Origin: an uncultured Selenomonas sp. | GTDB taxonomy: Bacteria > Bacillota > Negativicutes > Selenomonadales > Selenomonadaceae | DNA: 17,826 nt | Direction of reading: 5' to 3' | Assembly: GCA_945494195.1 (NCBI GenBank) | Contig: CALYVJ010000006.1 | Span: 1-17,826, forward strand | Part shown: positions 6,437-12,718 of the stretch, piece by piece | Numbering within the stretch: position 1 is the stretch's first letter | Layout: each line of letters starts with the position of its first letter | Notes under the pieces: model-generated | Told to the model about the DNA's origin: nothing | Databases searched by the model: none | Seen by the model: only the letters and a program-made list of their open reading frames with translations | Program-made: the position numbers and the translations under genes

Positions 6437-7132
6437 TTACAGATATTCTTCAAAGCACTCCATGTCCAGCACACGGATATGCTTTCCCTCGACCGCCAGG
6501 ATTCCCTCCCGGTGCATCGCCGACAGTTCCCTTGACAGGGAAGGCCGCGTAGCCGCCAGATAAGCGGCCATATACTCACGGCTGATGGAAAGCTCCACGC
6601 TCCCATCCTGCCCCAAGTTCTGGAACAGAAAGCGGACGATTTTTTCCCGCAGGCTGCCACTGGCCAGGACTTTGATCTTGCCCTGCATGAAATAAGCCTT
6701 GCGGGCAAAAATGCGCATGAGATTCTGTTGGACCATCAAGGCGCTTTTCGACATGACGCCACCGGCACCGAAGCGCAGCAAGTGGCTGGAAATCTCCAAA
6801 ACCTTCGACTGGGTCACAGACTCTACATACATATCGTAGGGCTGCTCCAAAACATCGTAGACCTCGCCGAACATGTCCCCAGCTTCGTTGATTTCCGACA
6901 GGAAAATCTGCCGTCCGGAAAAAGTATCCTTTAGAATATGTACCTCGCCAGCCAGCAAAATATAAATACAGTGGGGCATATCCCCATCGTGAAAGACGAT
7001 ATCCCCCTTACTGTATTCCCGGACGCGCACCTGGGAAGACTCAAGCAGCTCGCGAATCTCCGCTGCCCCCATGCCGGCGCAAAGGGTGCCTTTCTGCAGC
7101 ACCGCAATCAGCTTCTCTTTATCCTGCCCCAT
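6437..7132 (-). CDS. Crp/Fnr-family transcriptional regulator
   Basis: A 231-residue protein of normal family length. Residues about 15-125 form a cyclic-nucleotide-binding-type beta barrel (YSKGDIVFHDGD, YILLAGEVHILKD, GDMFGEV). A long dimerisation helix follows, then a C-terminal winged helix-turn-helix at about 184-212 (SREYMAAYLAATRPSLSREL) ahead of GILAVEGKHIRVL. The N-terminal cysteine cluster of FNR is absent, so an oxygen-sensing [4Fe-4S] centre is unlikely; the ligand is unknown. The gene lies 2 bases after the flavoredoxin-like gene and has GAGG before its ATG, so the two form an operon. Targets are not shown by sequence. The near-palindromes TTGcTTAAtCAA at 5776 and 6238 lie close by and are possible sites, which is inference. 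Confidence 0.87.
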   Translation of the reverse strand: MGQDKEKLIAVLQKGTLCAGMGAAEIRELLESSQVRVREYSKGDIVFHDGDMPHCIYILLAGEVHILKDTFSGRQIFLSEINEAGDMFGEVYDVLEQPYDMYVESVTQSKVLEISSHLLRFGAGGVMSKSALMVQQNLMRIFARKAYFMQGKIKVLASGSLREKIVRFLFQNLGQDGSVELSISREYMAAYLAATRPSLSRELSAMHREGILAVEGKHIRVLDMECFEEYL

Positions 7133-7134
7133 TC

Positions 7135-7638
7135 TTATTCCTCGATGAGAATCTTTTCAATCTCGACCACATACATCGTATGATAGTCGTTGTTGTTCCA
7201 CTTTTCATCGCTGGCTTTGTCCAGGAAGCATTTCTGCTCCATCTCCTGTGCATAAAGCTTGCGACAGAACATCGTTACCCGCGCTTCCTCGAAATAGGTC
7301 ATGCCGTTCTCATGCTTGACCGTCAGCCCGGATTTTGCAATCTTGTCCTCATCCCGGCCCGAAACCGTACCGAAGTAACTCATCATCTTGCGGCGATCCT
7401 CTTGGAAGACAGACAGCGTAAAGCCGTCGGCTTTATCCACAAACTGCTTCGTATAGCGGCTCGGACGAATGAAGACAAAGGCCACGGGTTTGCCCCAGAG
7501 GATGCCCATGCCGCCCCAGGAAGCCGTCATGGCATTGGATTTTCCGTCTGCTTCGCCAGTGACCAGCATCCATTCCTTGCCGATAACCTGAAATACATTT
7601 TCGTTAAACTCTTCGGGTTTGATTTCTTTTACTGCCAT
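7135..7638 (-). CDS. Flavoredoxin-like flavin reductase domain protein
   Basis: A 167-residue protein that is essentially one flavin-reductase-like (FMN-binding split barrel) domain. NAMTASWGGMGILWGKPVAFVFIRPSRYT is the characteristic FMN-site region, split here as NAMTASWGGMGILW and KPVAFVFIRPSRYT. YFGTVSGRDEDK and the late HTMYVVEIEKIL are also typical. Such proteins bind FMN and carry electrons or reduce flavins in the cytoplasm of anaerobes. ATG 7638 has a GGAAAGGAAG region about 9 bases upstream. It is the first gene of an operon with the Crp/Fnr-family regulator. Its upstream region is filled by the DnaA-box-like palindrome, so its promoter must lie within or beside those boxes; no convincing promoter was picked out. 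Confidence 0.85.
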   Translation of the reverse strand: MAVKEIKPEEFNENVFQVIGKEWMLVTGEADGKSNAMTASWGGMGILWGKPVAFVFIRPSRYTKQFVDKADGFTLSVFQEDRRKMMSYFGTVSGRDEDKIAKSGLTVKHENGMTYFEEARVTMFCRKLYAQEMEQKCFLDKASDEKWNNNDYHTMYVVEIEKILIEE

Positions 7639-7668
7639 TTGCTATTCTTCCTTTCCTCGTCAAAGCCA

Positions 7669-7754
7669 TCATCCACATTTTTATACAAGAAATCCACAAA
7701 ACATTGTAGTTATCCACAGTTCTGCCGTGGATATCCTCAACATTTTGTGGATAA
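7669..7754. promoter_or_regulatory. Cluster of DnaA-box-like sequences in a nested palindrome
   Basis: Two perfect TTATCCACA boxes lie in opposite orientation (7710-7718 plus, 7746-7754 minus). Degenerate boxes are TCATCCACA (7669-7677), AAATCCACA (7690-7698) and, on the minus strand, ATATCCACG (7726-7734). TTATACAAG (7681-7689) is weaker. The boxes are part of a nested dyad: outer arms 7693-7706 and 7738-7751 (12 of 14 pairs), inner arms TATCCAC and GTGGATA (7711-7717, 7727-7733). It lies between sufU and the flavoredoxin-like gene. It could bind DnaA, or serve partly as an AT-rich terminator of the suf operon. Confidence 0.55.
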
Positions 7755-7771
7755 GTTGTTCTTATTCGGTA

Positions 7772-8203
7772 TTATTTATCCGATTTCAAGGCATCCTCCA
7801 GGGTATGCCATGCCAGTACCGCACATTTGACGCGGGCCGGCATATGAGCGACGTTTTTAAGCGCCAGGGCCTCATCCAGTTCCTCCAGCTCCTCTTCGTC
7901 GGTTATCTCTCCCTTAATCATGCTGATGAACTTCTGCGCCAAACCACGGGCTTCCGCCACGGATTTGCCGCGAATCAGTTCGGCCATGATATCCGTGCTG
8001 GCCTGGGAAATCGCGCAGCCAACGCCGGTGAATGCGGCCTCTTTGACTACGCCGTCTTCCACATTGAGCTCCAGCGTGATTTCGTCGCCGCAACTGGGGT
8101 TGTGCCCCTTCATCGTGCAGGTCGCACATGCCAGGTGGTGTTTGTGGTCCGGGTTGCGGCTGTGCTCCCCCAGTACCTCGGTATATACATCATCAAGCGC
8201 CAT
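7772..8203 (-). CDS. sufU: SufU-type iron-sulfur assembly protein
   Basis: A 143-residue SufU/IscU-fold protein, last gene of the suf operon. SufU accepts sulfur from SufS and passes it to the SufBCD scaffold. Conserved ligands are C38 and D40 (NPSCGD), C63 (GVGCAIS) and C127 (PARVKCAVLAW). The 18-20-residue insert between C63 and C127 typical of SufU is present. An extra CxxC pair (C26, C29) just before the first motif is not part of the usual set. ATG 8203 is chosen, with GAGGTG about 10 bases upstream; a GTG at 8215 would sit directly on that site. The gene overlaps the end of sufS by 11 bases, which implies coupled translation. Confidence 0.9.
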   Translation of the reverse strand: MALDDVYTEVLGEHSRNPDHKHHLACATCTMKGHNPSCGDEITLELNVEDGVVKEAAFTGVGCAISQASTDIMAELIRGKSVAEARGLAQKFISMIKGEITDEEELEELDEALALKNVAHMPARVKCAVLAWHTLEDALKSDK

Positions 8204-9428
8204 AGCCAAGAACACCTCTTACTTTCTTCAATGCGGCAATCCAACGGTCGATATCTTCCCGCGTATTATACAGGTAGAAACTGGCGCGGCAGCTTGCATT
8301 CTGCTGGAGATACCGATGGAGGGGCTGGGCACAATGGTGACCAGCCCGGACGGCTACGCCGTCATTGTCGAGAATCGTCGCCACATCGTGGGGATGTACA
8401 TCCTTGATGTTGAAGGCAATGATCCCCGTCTTGTTATCCAGCTTGCTGTCGCAGCCATAGAGTTCGATATAAGGCAGCTCCCGGAGCTGCGGCAGAGCAT
8501 AGTCGACCAGGTCCTTTTCAATGGCCTCAATGCGGTCGAAGGTGATGCCCTCAAGGTAGTCAATAGCCGCCGTAAGGCCAGCTGCACCACCGACATTCTG
8601 GGTGCCAGCCTCGAACTTAGCCGGCAATTCGGCCCAGGTGGATTCCTGTTCCTGCACGTATTCAATCATATCACCACCGCGCAGGAAGGGTTCCATGGCA
8701 TCGAGAATCCCGTACTTGCCATAGAGAACACCGATGCCCATAGGCGAAAGCATCTTATGCCCCGAGAAGGCAAAGAAATCGCAGTCGAGGTCCTGAACAT
8801 CCACCGCCATATGGGCCACACTCTGGGAGCCATCCACGATGCAGACCGCACCAACGCTGTGAGCCTTTTTGACAATCGACTTCACATCATTTTTGAGGCC
8901 CAGCACGTTGGATACCTGGGTCACAGCGACAATCTTCGTACGCTCGGTGATCTTGGTCTCAATATCCTCCTCCGAGAGGTTGCCGTCTTCCTGCAGATAG
9001 ATGTATTTGAGCACAGCGCCCTTGGTCTTGGCCACGAACTGCCAGGGAACCAAATTGCTGTGATGCTCGGAAATGCTGATGACGATTTCATCCCCAGCTT
9101 CCACATGCTGAAGCCCATAGCTGTAGGCCACCAGGTTCAATGCCTCGGTGGCATTTTTCGTGAAGATGATCTCTTCCGGGCGGCCCGCCTTGATGAACTG
9201 CGCCGTGCGCTTGCGGGCCGACTCATAGATATCCGTAGCCTTCACCGACAGGGCATAGGCCCCACGATGGGGGTTGGCATTACAACCGCCATAATAGCCG
9301 CAAATGGACTGAATCACCTGATGCGGCTTCTGGGTCGTTGCGCCATTATCGAGATAGGCAATATGCTTGCCATCGATTTCTCCGTTCAACAGGGGGAAAT
9401 CCTTGAGAAATTCCTGTGCATCAGCCAT
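8193..9428 (-). CDS. sufS: Cysteine desulfurase SufS
   Basis: A 411-residue PLP-dependent class V aminotransferase-fold cysteine desulfurase, typical in length for SufS. The PLP lysine is K225 in FSGHKMLSP and the catalytic persulfide cysteine is C366 in RAGHHCAQP. LDNGATTQKP at the N-terminus, HHSNLVPWQ and VDGSQSVAHM are further family marks. It removes sulfur from L-cysteine, giving alanine, and hands the persulfide to SufU. ATG 9428 lies within the last codons of sufD (8-base overlap) and its end overlaps sufU by 11 bases, so the sufD-sufS-sufU block is tightly coupled. Confidence 0.95.
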   Translation of the reverse strand: MADAQEFLKDFPLLNGEIDGKHIAYLDNGATTQKPHQVIQSICGYYGGCNANPHRGAYALSVKATDIYESARKRTAQFIKAGRPEEIIFTKNATEALNLVAYSYGLQHVEAGDEIVISISEHHSNLVPWQFVAKTKGAVLKYIYLQEDGNLSEEDIETKITERTKIVAVTQVSNVLGLKNDVKSIVKKAHSVGAVCIVDGSQSVAHMAVDVQDLDCDFFAFSGHKMLSPMGIGVLYGKYGILDAMEPFLRGGDMIEYVQEQESTWAELPAKFEAGTQNVGGAAGLTAAIDYLEGITFDRIEAIEKDLVDYALPQLRELPYIELYGCDSKLDNKTGIIAFNIKDVHPHDVATILDNDGVAVRAGHHCAQPLHRYLQQNASCRASFYLYNTREDIDRWIAALKKVRGVLGYGA

Positions 9429-10254
9429 TTGCCAGCCTCCCCATCAATACCTTGTCAATCTCCGCTTTGAGCCCCTCGTCTTCAATGCGGTCCAAGACCG
9501 GATGGAAGGATGCCTCCACAATCAAGCGCTGGGCATCGGCCATATCGAGGCCACGGCTCATGAGATAGAACAGTTTTCCTTCGTCAATCTTGCCAACGCT
9601 TACGGCATGGTGGCCATCCACGTCATCCTCATGGGAGAGCATGACCGGAACGCTGCGGTTGCGAACCGTTGGCGAAAGCAGGACCACTTCCTCATTCTCG
9701 CGGCCCACAGATCCCTTGGAACCTTCGAGGAAGTCCAAGGTGCCGCGGAATATCTTATCGCTGGTTCCTAACAGTGCACCACGAACCTGCATGTTGGCAT
9801 CGGTGCGGCGCCCCTTCTGGCGAATAACGTAGTTGAGGTCGATTTTGCTTTCGCCATCACCGAAATAAAGCCCCCAAATATCACTGACGCTGTCATCGCC
9901 AGCCATATCCACCGTAAGCTCGGCCGCCGTATGACGGGCACCAGCCTCCACCGTAGTATAGCTGAATTTAGCCCCCTTGCCCACGTAAACTTTCACGCGG
10001 CTGGTAGCTGCCGTATCATCAGGCACCAGCTGCGCATTCACCAGATGCAGCTCACCACCGTCGGCGATATGTACCTGTACTTCCAGCTGGCCGCCCTCGC
10101 GGTTTACCAGGACAACTTCCTCCTTCTGTCCGGCTTCCACGAGAATCTGTTGTTTCTTTACGTTATCACTGAGGTTTTCCGGAACCCGGGCTTCATTGAC
10201 GCCCAGCCAGCGCCAGGTGCGCATCGGAATCTCAGAAAAAATTTTATCATCCAT
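9421..10254 (-). CDS. sufD: Short SufD-like scaffold protein
   Basis: A 277-residue SufB/SufD-family protein, clearly shorter than the roughly 420-430 residues usual for SufD. The N-terminal helical region is reduced and the beta-helix core and C-terminal segment are kept. The C-terminal block SHEDDVDGHHAVSVGKIDE followed by LFYLMSRGLDMADAQRLIVE is the diagnostic SufD/SufB end, with the histidine and acidic residues present. SufD pairs with SufB on SufC to build the cluster scaffold. Its ATG overlaps the sufB stop as TAATG, so translation is coupled. The short form could still pair with SufB; nothing suggests a frameshift or truncation of the gene itself. Confidence 0.85.
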   Translation of the reverse strand: MDDKIFSEIPMRTWRWLGVNEARVPENLSDNVKKQQILVEAGQKEEVVLVNREGGQLEVQVHIADGGELHLVNAQLVPDDTAATSRVKVYVGKGAKFSYTTVEAGARHTAAELTVDMAGDDSVSDIWGLYFGDGESKIDLNYVIRQKGRRTDANMQVRGALLGTSDKIFRGTLDFLEGSKGSVGRENEEVVLLSPTVRNRSVPVMLSHEDDVDGHHAVSVGKIDEGKLFYLMSRGLDMADAQRLIVEASFHPVLDRIEDEGLKAEIDKVLMGRLANG

Positions 10255-11663
10255 TAGCCGATAGTCCCTTCCAACTCGATATTTACCAGGTTATTCATCT
10301 CCAGAGCATACTCCAGCGGCAGCTCCTTGGCGATTGGCTCCACGAAACCGCGGACAATCATAGCCCGGGCTTCTTCTTCATCGATGCCGCGGCTCGTGAG
10401 GTAGAAAATTGCCTCATCACTGATGCGGCCGATTTTTGCCTCATGGCCGATATCCGCCTCATCGCCCTCGATATCCATGACCGGTAGCGTATCGCTGCGG
10501 GAAAGGTTATCCAGCATCAGTGACTCACAGTTGACCGAACATTTAGCAAAGGGGGCGTTCTTCGTGACCTTGACCGCACTACGGTAGGTTGCCATGCCAC
10601 CAGCCTTCGAAATCGTACGGGTGTTGATATTCGCTGACGTATGGGGTGCGGCGTGGATGACGCTGGCACCGGTGTCGAGATTCTGCCCCTTCGAAGCAAA
10701 AGTAACGCCCGTGAATTCACAGCGGGCATTTTCCCCGTGCAGGACACTGCATGGATAGAGACACGAAATATGGGAACCAAAGGAACCAGATACCCATTCG
10801 ATGATGCCGTCTTTTTCCACCAAAGCACGCTTCGTATTGAGGTTCATCATGTTGCGGGACCAGTTCTCAATGGTGGAATAACGAAGTCTTGCCCCGTCTT
10901 TGACGAAGAGTTCCACGCAGCCGGCATGAAGGTTCGTGACATTGTGTTTCGGAGCTGAGCAGCCTTCGATAAAGTGCAGGCTTGCCCCCGGCTCCACGAT
11001 AATCAGCGTGTGCTCGAACTGGCCAGCACCAGCTGCATTGAGACGGAAATAGCTCTGCAGCGGCATCTCCACATGGACGCCAGCCGGCACATAGACGAAG
11101 GAGCCTCCCGACCAAACTGCACCGTGCAGGGCCGCAAATTTATGATCCTTAGGCGGGACCAGCGTCATGAAGTATTCTTTGACGATTTCTTCATGTTCGC
11201 GGACAGCCGTTTCCATATCGGTGTAGATGACGCCCTGCTTGACCATGTCTTCCTGAATGGAATGGTAAACGACCTCCGAATCGTACTGCGCACCGACACC
11301 GCCCAGCGACGTCTTTTCGGCTTCCGGGATGCCCAGGCGATCAAAGGTATCCTTGATATCCTCCGGCACCTCTTCCCAGCTGCCGGTCATTTTAGCGTCC
11401 GGCTGCACATAGGTGACAATGTCATCCATATGCAGTTCCTCAAGGCTCGGCCCCCAAGTGGGCAGCTCCAGGGAATTATATACTTCCAAAGACTTCAAAC
11501 GGAAATCCAGCATCCACTGGGGCTCATGCTTGCGCGTAGAAATGTCGCGGACAACGTCTTCCGTCAAGCCGCTGTGGGCTTTGTAAACGGAACGGTCTTC
11601 ATCTTTGATGTCATAGAGCGTGCGCTCGATATCTTCAATATATGTTTTCTTCTTCTCTGTCAT
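10254..11663 (-). CDS. sufB: Fe-S cluster assembly scaffold SufB
   Basis: A 469-residue SufB from the chosen start, normal for the family. Marks include EPQWMLDFRLKSLE, PTWGPSLEEL, GGVGAQYDSEVVYHS, AVWSGGSFVYVPAGVHVEMP, the NLHAGCVELFVKDGARLRYSTIENWS stretch (seen here as HAGCVELFVKDGARL and STIENWS) and the C-terminal DEADIGHEAKIGRISDEA followed by LTSRGIDEEEARAMIVRGF. SufB is the main scaffold on which the [4Fe-4S] cluster forms. ATG 11663 is preceded by GAGG at about 9 bases; further upstream in-frame codons would run into sufC and give an atypical N-terminus. It starts 10 bases after the sufC stop. Confidence 0.95.
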   Translation of the reverse strand: MTEKKKTYIEDIERTLYDIKDEDRSVYKAHSGLTEDVVRDISTRKHEPQWMLDFRLKSLEVYNSLELPTWGPSLEELHMDDIVTYVQPDAKMTGSWEEVPEDIKDTFDRLGIPEAEKTSLGGVGAQYDSEVVYHSIQEDMVKQGVIYTDMETAVREHEEIVKEYFMTLVPPKDHKFAALHGAVWSGGSFVYVPAGVHVEMPLQSYFRLNAAGAGQFEHTLIIVEPGASLHFIEGCSAPKHNVTNLHAGCVELFVKDGARLRYSTIENWSRNMMNLNTKRALVEKDGIIEWVSGSFGSHISCLYPCSVLHGENARCEFTGVTFASKGQNLDTGASVIHAAPHTSANINTRTISKAGGMATYRSAVKVTKNAPFAKCSVNCESLMLDNLSRSDTLPVMDIEGDEADIGHEAKIGRISDEAIFYLTSRGIDEEEARAMIVRGFVEPIAKELPLEYALEMNNLVNIELEGTIG

Positions 11664-11673
11664 CAAAAACGCC

Positions 11674-12432
11674 TCACTTTGCCTCGTTCTGCGCGTCAAG
11701 GATATGGGTGAAACCACGGCTGTTGATATCCTCGATAAGTTCAGCACCACCCTCTTCGACAATCTGGCCGTTCATCAAGACATGAACCTTATCCACTTTG
11801 AGTTTCTCAAGGATACGGGTATTATGCGTGATAATCAGGCAGCTGTTGTCTGCGTTGTGGAACTTGGCCACACCTTCCGATACAATCTGGACTGCATCCA
11901 CATCGAGGCCAGAATCCGTCTCGTCCAGCAAGGCCAGTTTCGGCTGCAGCATCAAGAGCTGCAGGATTTCATTGCGCTTTTTCTCACCGCCGGAAAAACC
12001 AACATTCATATAACGCTGGGCGTACTCCGGTTTCATCTTGAGCTCCTGCATCTGGGCCTTGAGCTCCTTGCGGAACGGAACCAACTTGACTTTATCGCCC
12101 GTGATGGTCTGTTTCGCCGTGCGGATCATATTCTCCACCGTGATGCCCGGAATCTCCTCCGGGGTCTGGAAGGACAGAAAAAGGCCCTTGCGCGCACGCT
12201 CAAAGGTCTTGAGGCCGCTCATATCCTCGCCTTCGAATTCCATGGTACCACTGGTTATCTGATATTTGGGATGTCCCATAATGATATTCATAAGGGTAGA
12301 CTTCCCGGAGCCATTTGGCCCGAGGATAACATGTACTTCCCCTTTATTAACGGAAAGATTCAATCCTTTAAGGATTTCTTTGTCCTCCACACCAGCATGG
12401 AGATCCTTGATTTCCAAAAGCTTCTCTGCCAT
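11674..12432 (-). CDS. sufC: SufC ABC-type ATPase
   Basis: A 252-residue ATPase with Walker A GPNGSGKST (about 38-46), ABC signature FSGGEKKRNE (about 146-155) and Walker B LALLDETDSGLDVDA (about 166 on), followed by the H-loop region CLIITHNTRIL. The DETDSGLD form and KKRNEILQ are typical of SufC. It powers conformational change of the SufBCD scaffold in the cytoplasm and has no membrane partner here. First gene of the suf operon; AGGAG lies about 10 bases before ATG 12432, and promoter plus operator are 40-100 bases upstream. Confidence 0.96.
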   Translation of the reverse strand: MAEKLLEIKDLHAGVEDKEILKGLNLSVNKGEVHVILGPNGSGKSTLMNIIMGHPKYQITSGTMEFEGEDMSGLKTFERARKGLFLSFQTPEEIPGITVENMIRTAKQTITGDKVKLVPFRKELKAQMQELKMKPEYAQRYMNVGFSGGEKKRNEILQLLMLQPKLALLDETDSGLDVDAVQIVSEGVAKFHNADNSCLIITHNTRILEKLKVDKVHVLMNGQIVEEGGAELIEDINSRGFTHILDAQNEAK

Positions 12433-12474
12433 TATATAAACTCTCCTTTTAATGAAGCAAACTCAATTTACGTT

Positions 12475-12499
12475 AATCCTTAGTGTTTTACTCGGGATT
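12475..12499 (-). promoter_or_regulatory. IscR/Rrf2-like operator at the start of the suf transcript
   Basis: A 25-bp dyad, AATCCTTAGT-N5-ACTCGGGATT, has 8 of 10 arm positions symmetric. It lies at about +3 to +28 of the predicted suf transcript. Arm content (CC near the ends, AGT/ACT inside, AT-rich centre) resembles binding sites of Fe-S-sensing Rrf2-family regulators. Position and form fit repression when cluster supply is adequate. The regulator gene is not in this window. Confidence 0.5.
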
Positions 12500-12508
12500 G
12501 ATGATTTC

Positions 12509-12537
12509 ATTGTAGGTGGTTTCATGCGAAAAGTCAA
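12509..12537 (-). promoter_or_regulatory. suf operon promoter
   Basis: On the minus strand TTGACT (12532-12537) and TACAAT (12509-12514) are separated by exactly 17 bases, a near-consensus housekeeping promoter. Predicted start near 12502, giving a leader of about 70 bases before sufC. A-T-rich sequence upstream (12541-12575) could act as an UP element. Confidence 0.8.
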
Positions 12538-12637
12538 TAGCAAGCATCCCATACTATAAATAAAAAGCATAATTGATAACTATTTTCACAGCAACAACAA
12601 CCCCGGTGTTTTTCCCTGACGGAAGGAAATAATCCCA

Positions 12638-12665
12638 TTGACAAGAATATATCTTATAGTATTAT
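12638..12665 (+). promoter_or_regulatory. Promoter of the c-di-GMP operon
   Basis: Consensus TTGACA (12638-12643), a 16-base spacer and TATTAT (12660-12665). Transcription would start near 12672, leaving a leader of about 47 bases before ATG 12719. This rules out the longer reading frame that begins at 12638. It is divergent from the suf promoter, with about 100 bases between the -35 elements. Confidence 0.7.
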
Positions 12666-12718
12666 TAGAGAGATTTTATTTTACCAATCAAATCCAACGG
12701 ATCATTAGGAGTGATATT

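Noticed and set aside
7920..9470. A long plus-strand open frame (516 codons) opposite sufU and sufS
   Set aside because: It is antisense to two clear genes with intact catalytic motifs, matches no known domain that I can see, and has no ribosome binding site; it is a shadow of codon bias.
11664..11762. A 33-residue N-terminal extension of SufB
   Set aside because: It lies inside sufC, has no ribosome binding site of note, and makes SufB longer than its family.
12445..12470. A GTTTGCTTCATTAAA stretch in the suf leader resembling the dyad of the duplicated promoter modules
   Set aside because: Several mismatches, wrong place relative to the suf promoter, and no matching -35 or start blocks.
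12638..12718. N-terminal extension of the EAL protein from a start at 12638
   Set aside because: It would begin inside the -35 element of the promoter, and the signal peptide and AGGAG site both point to ATG 12719.
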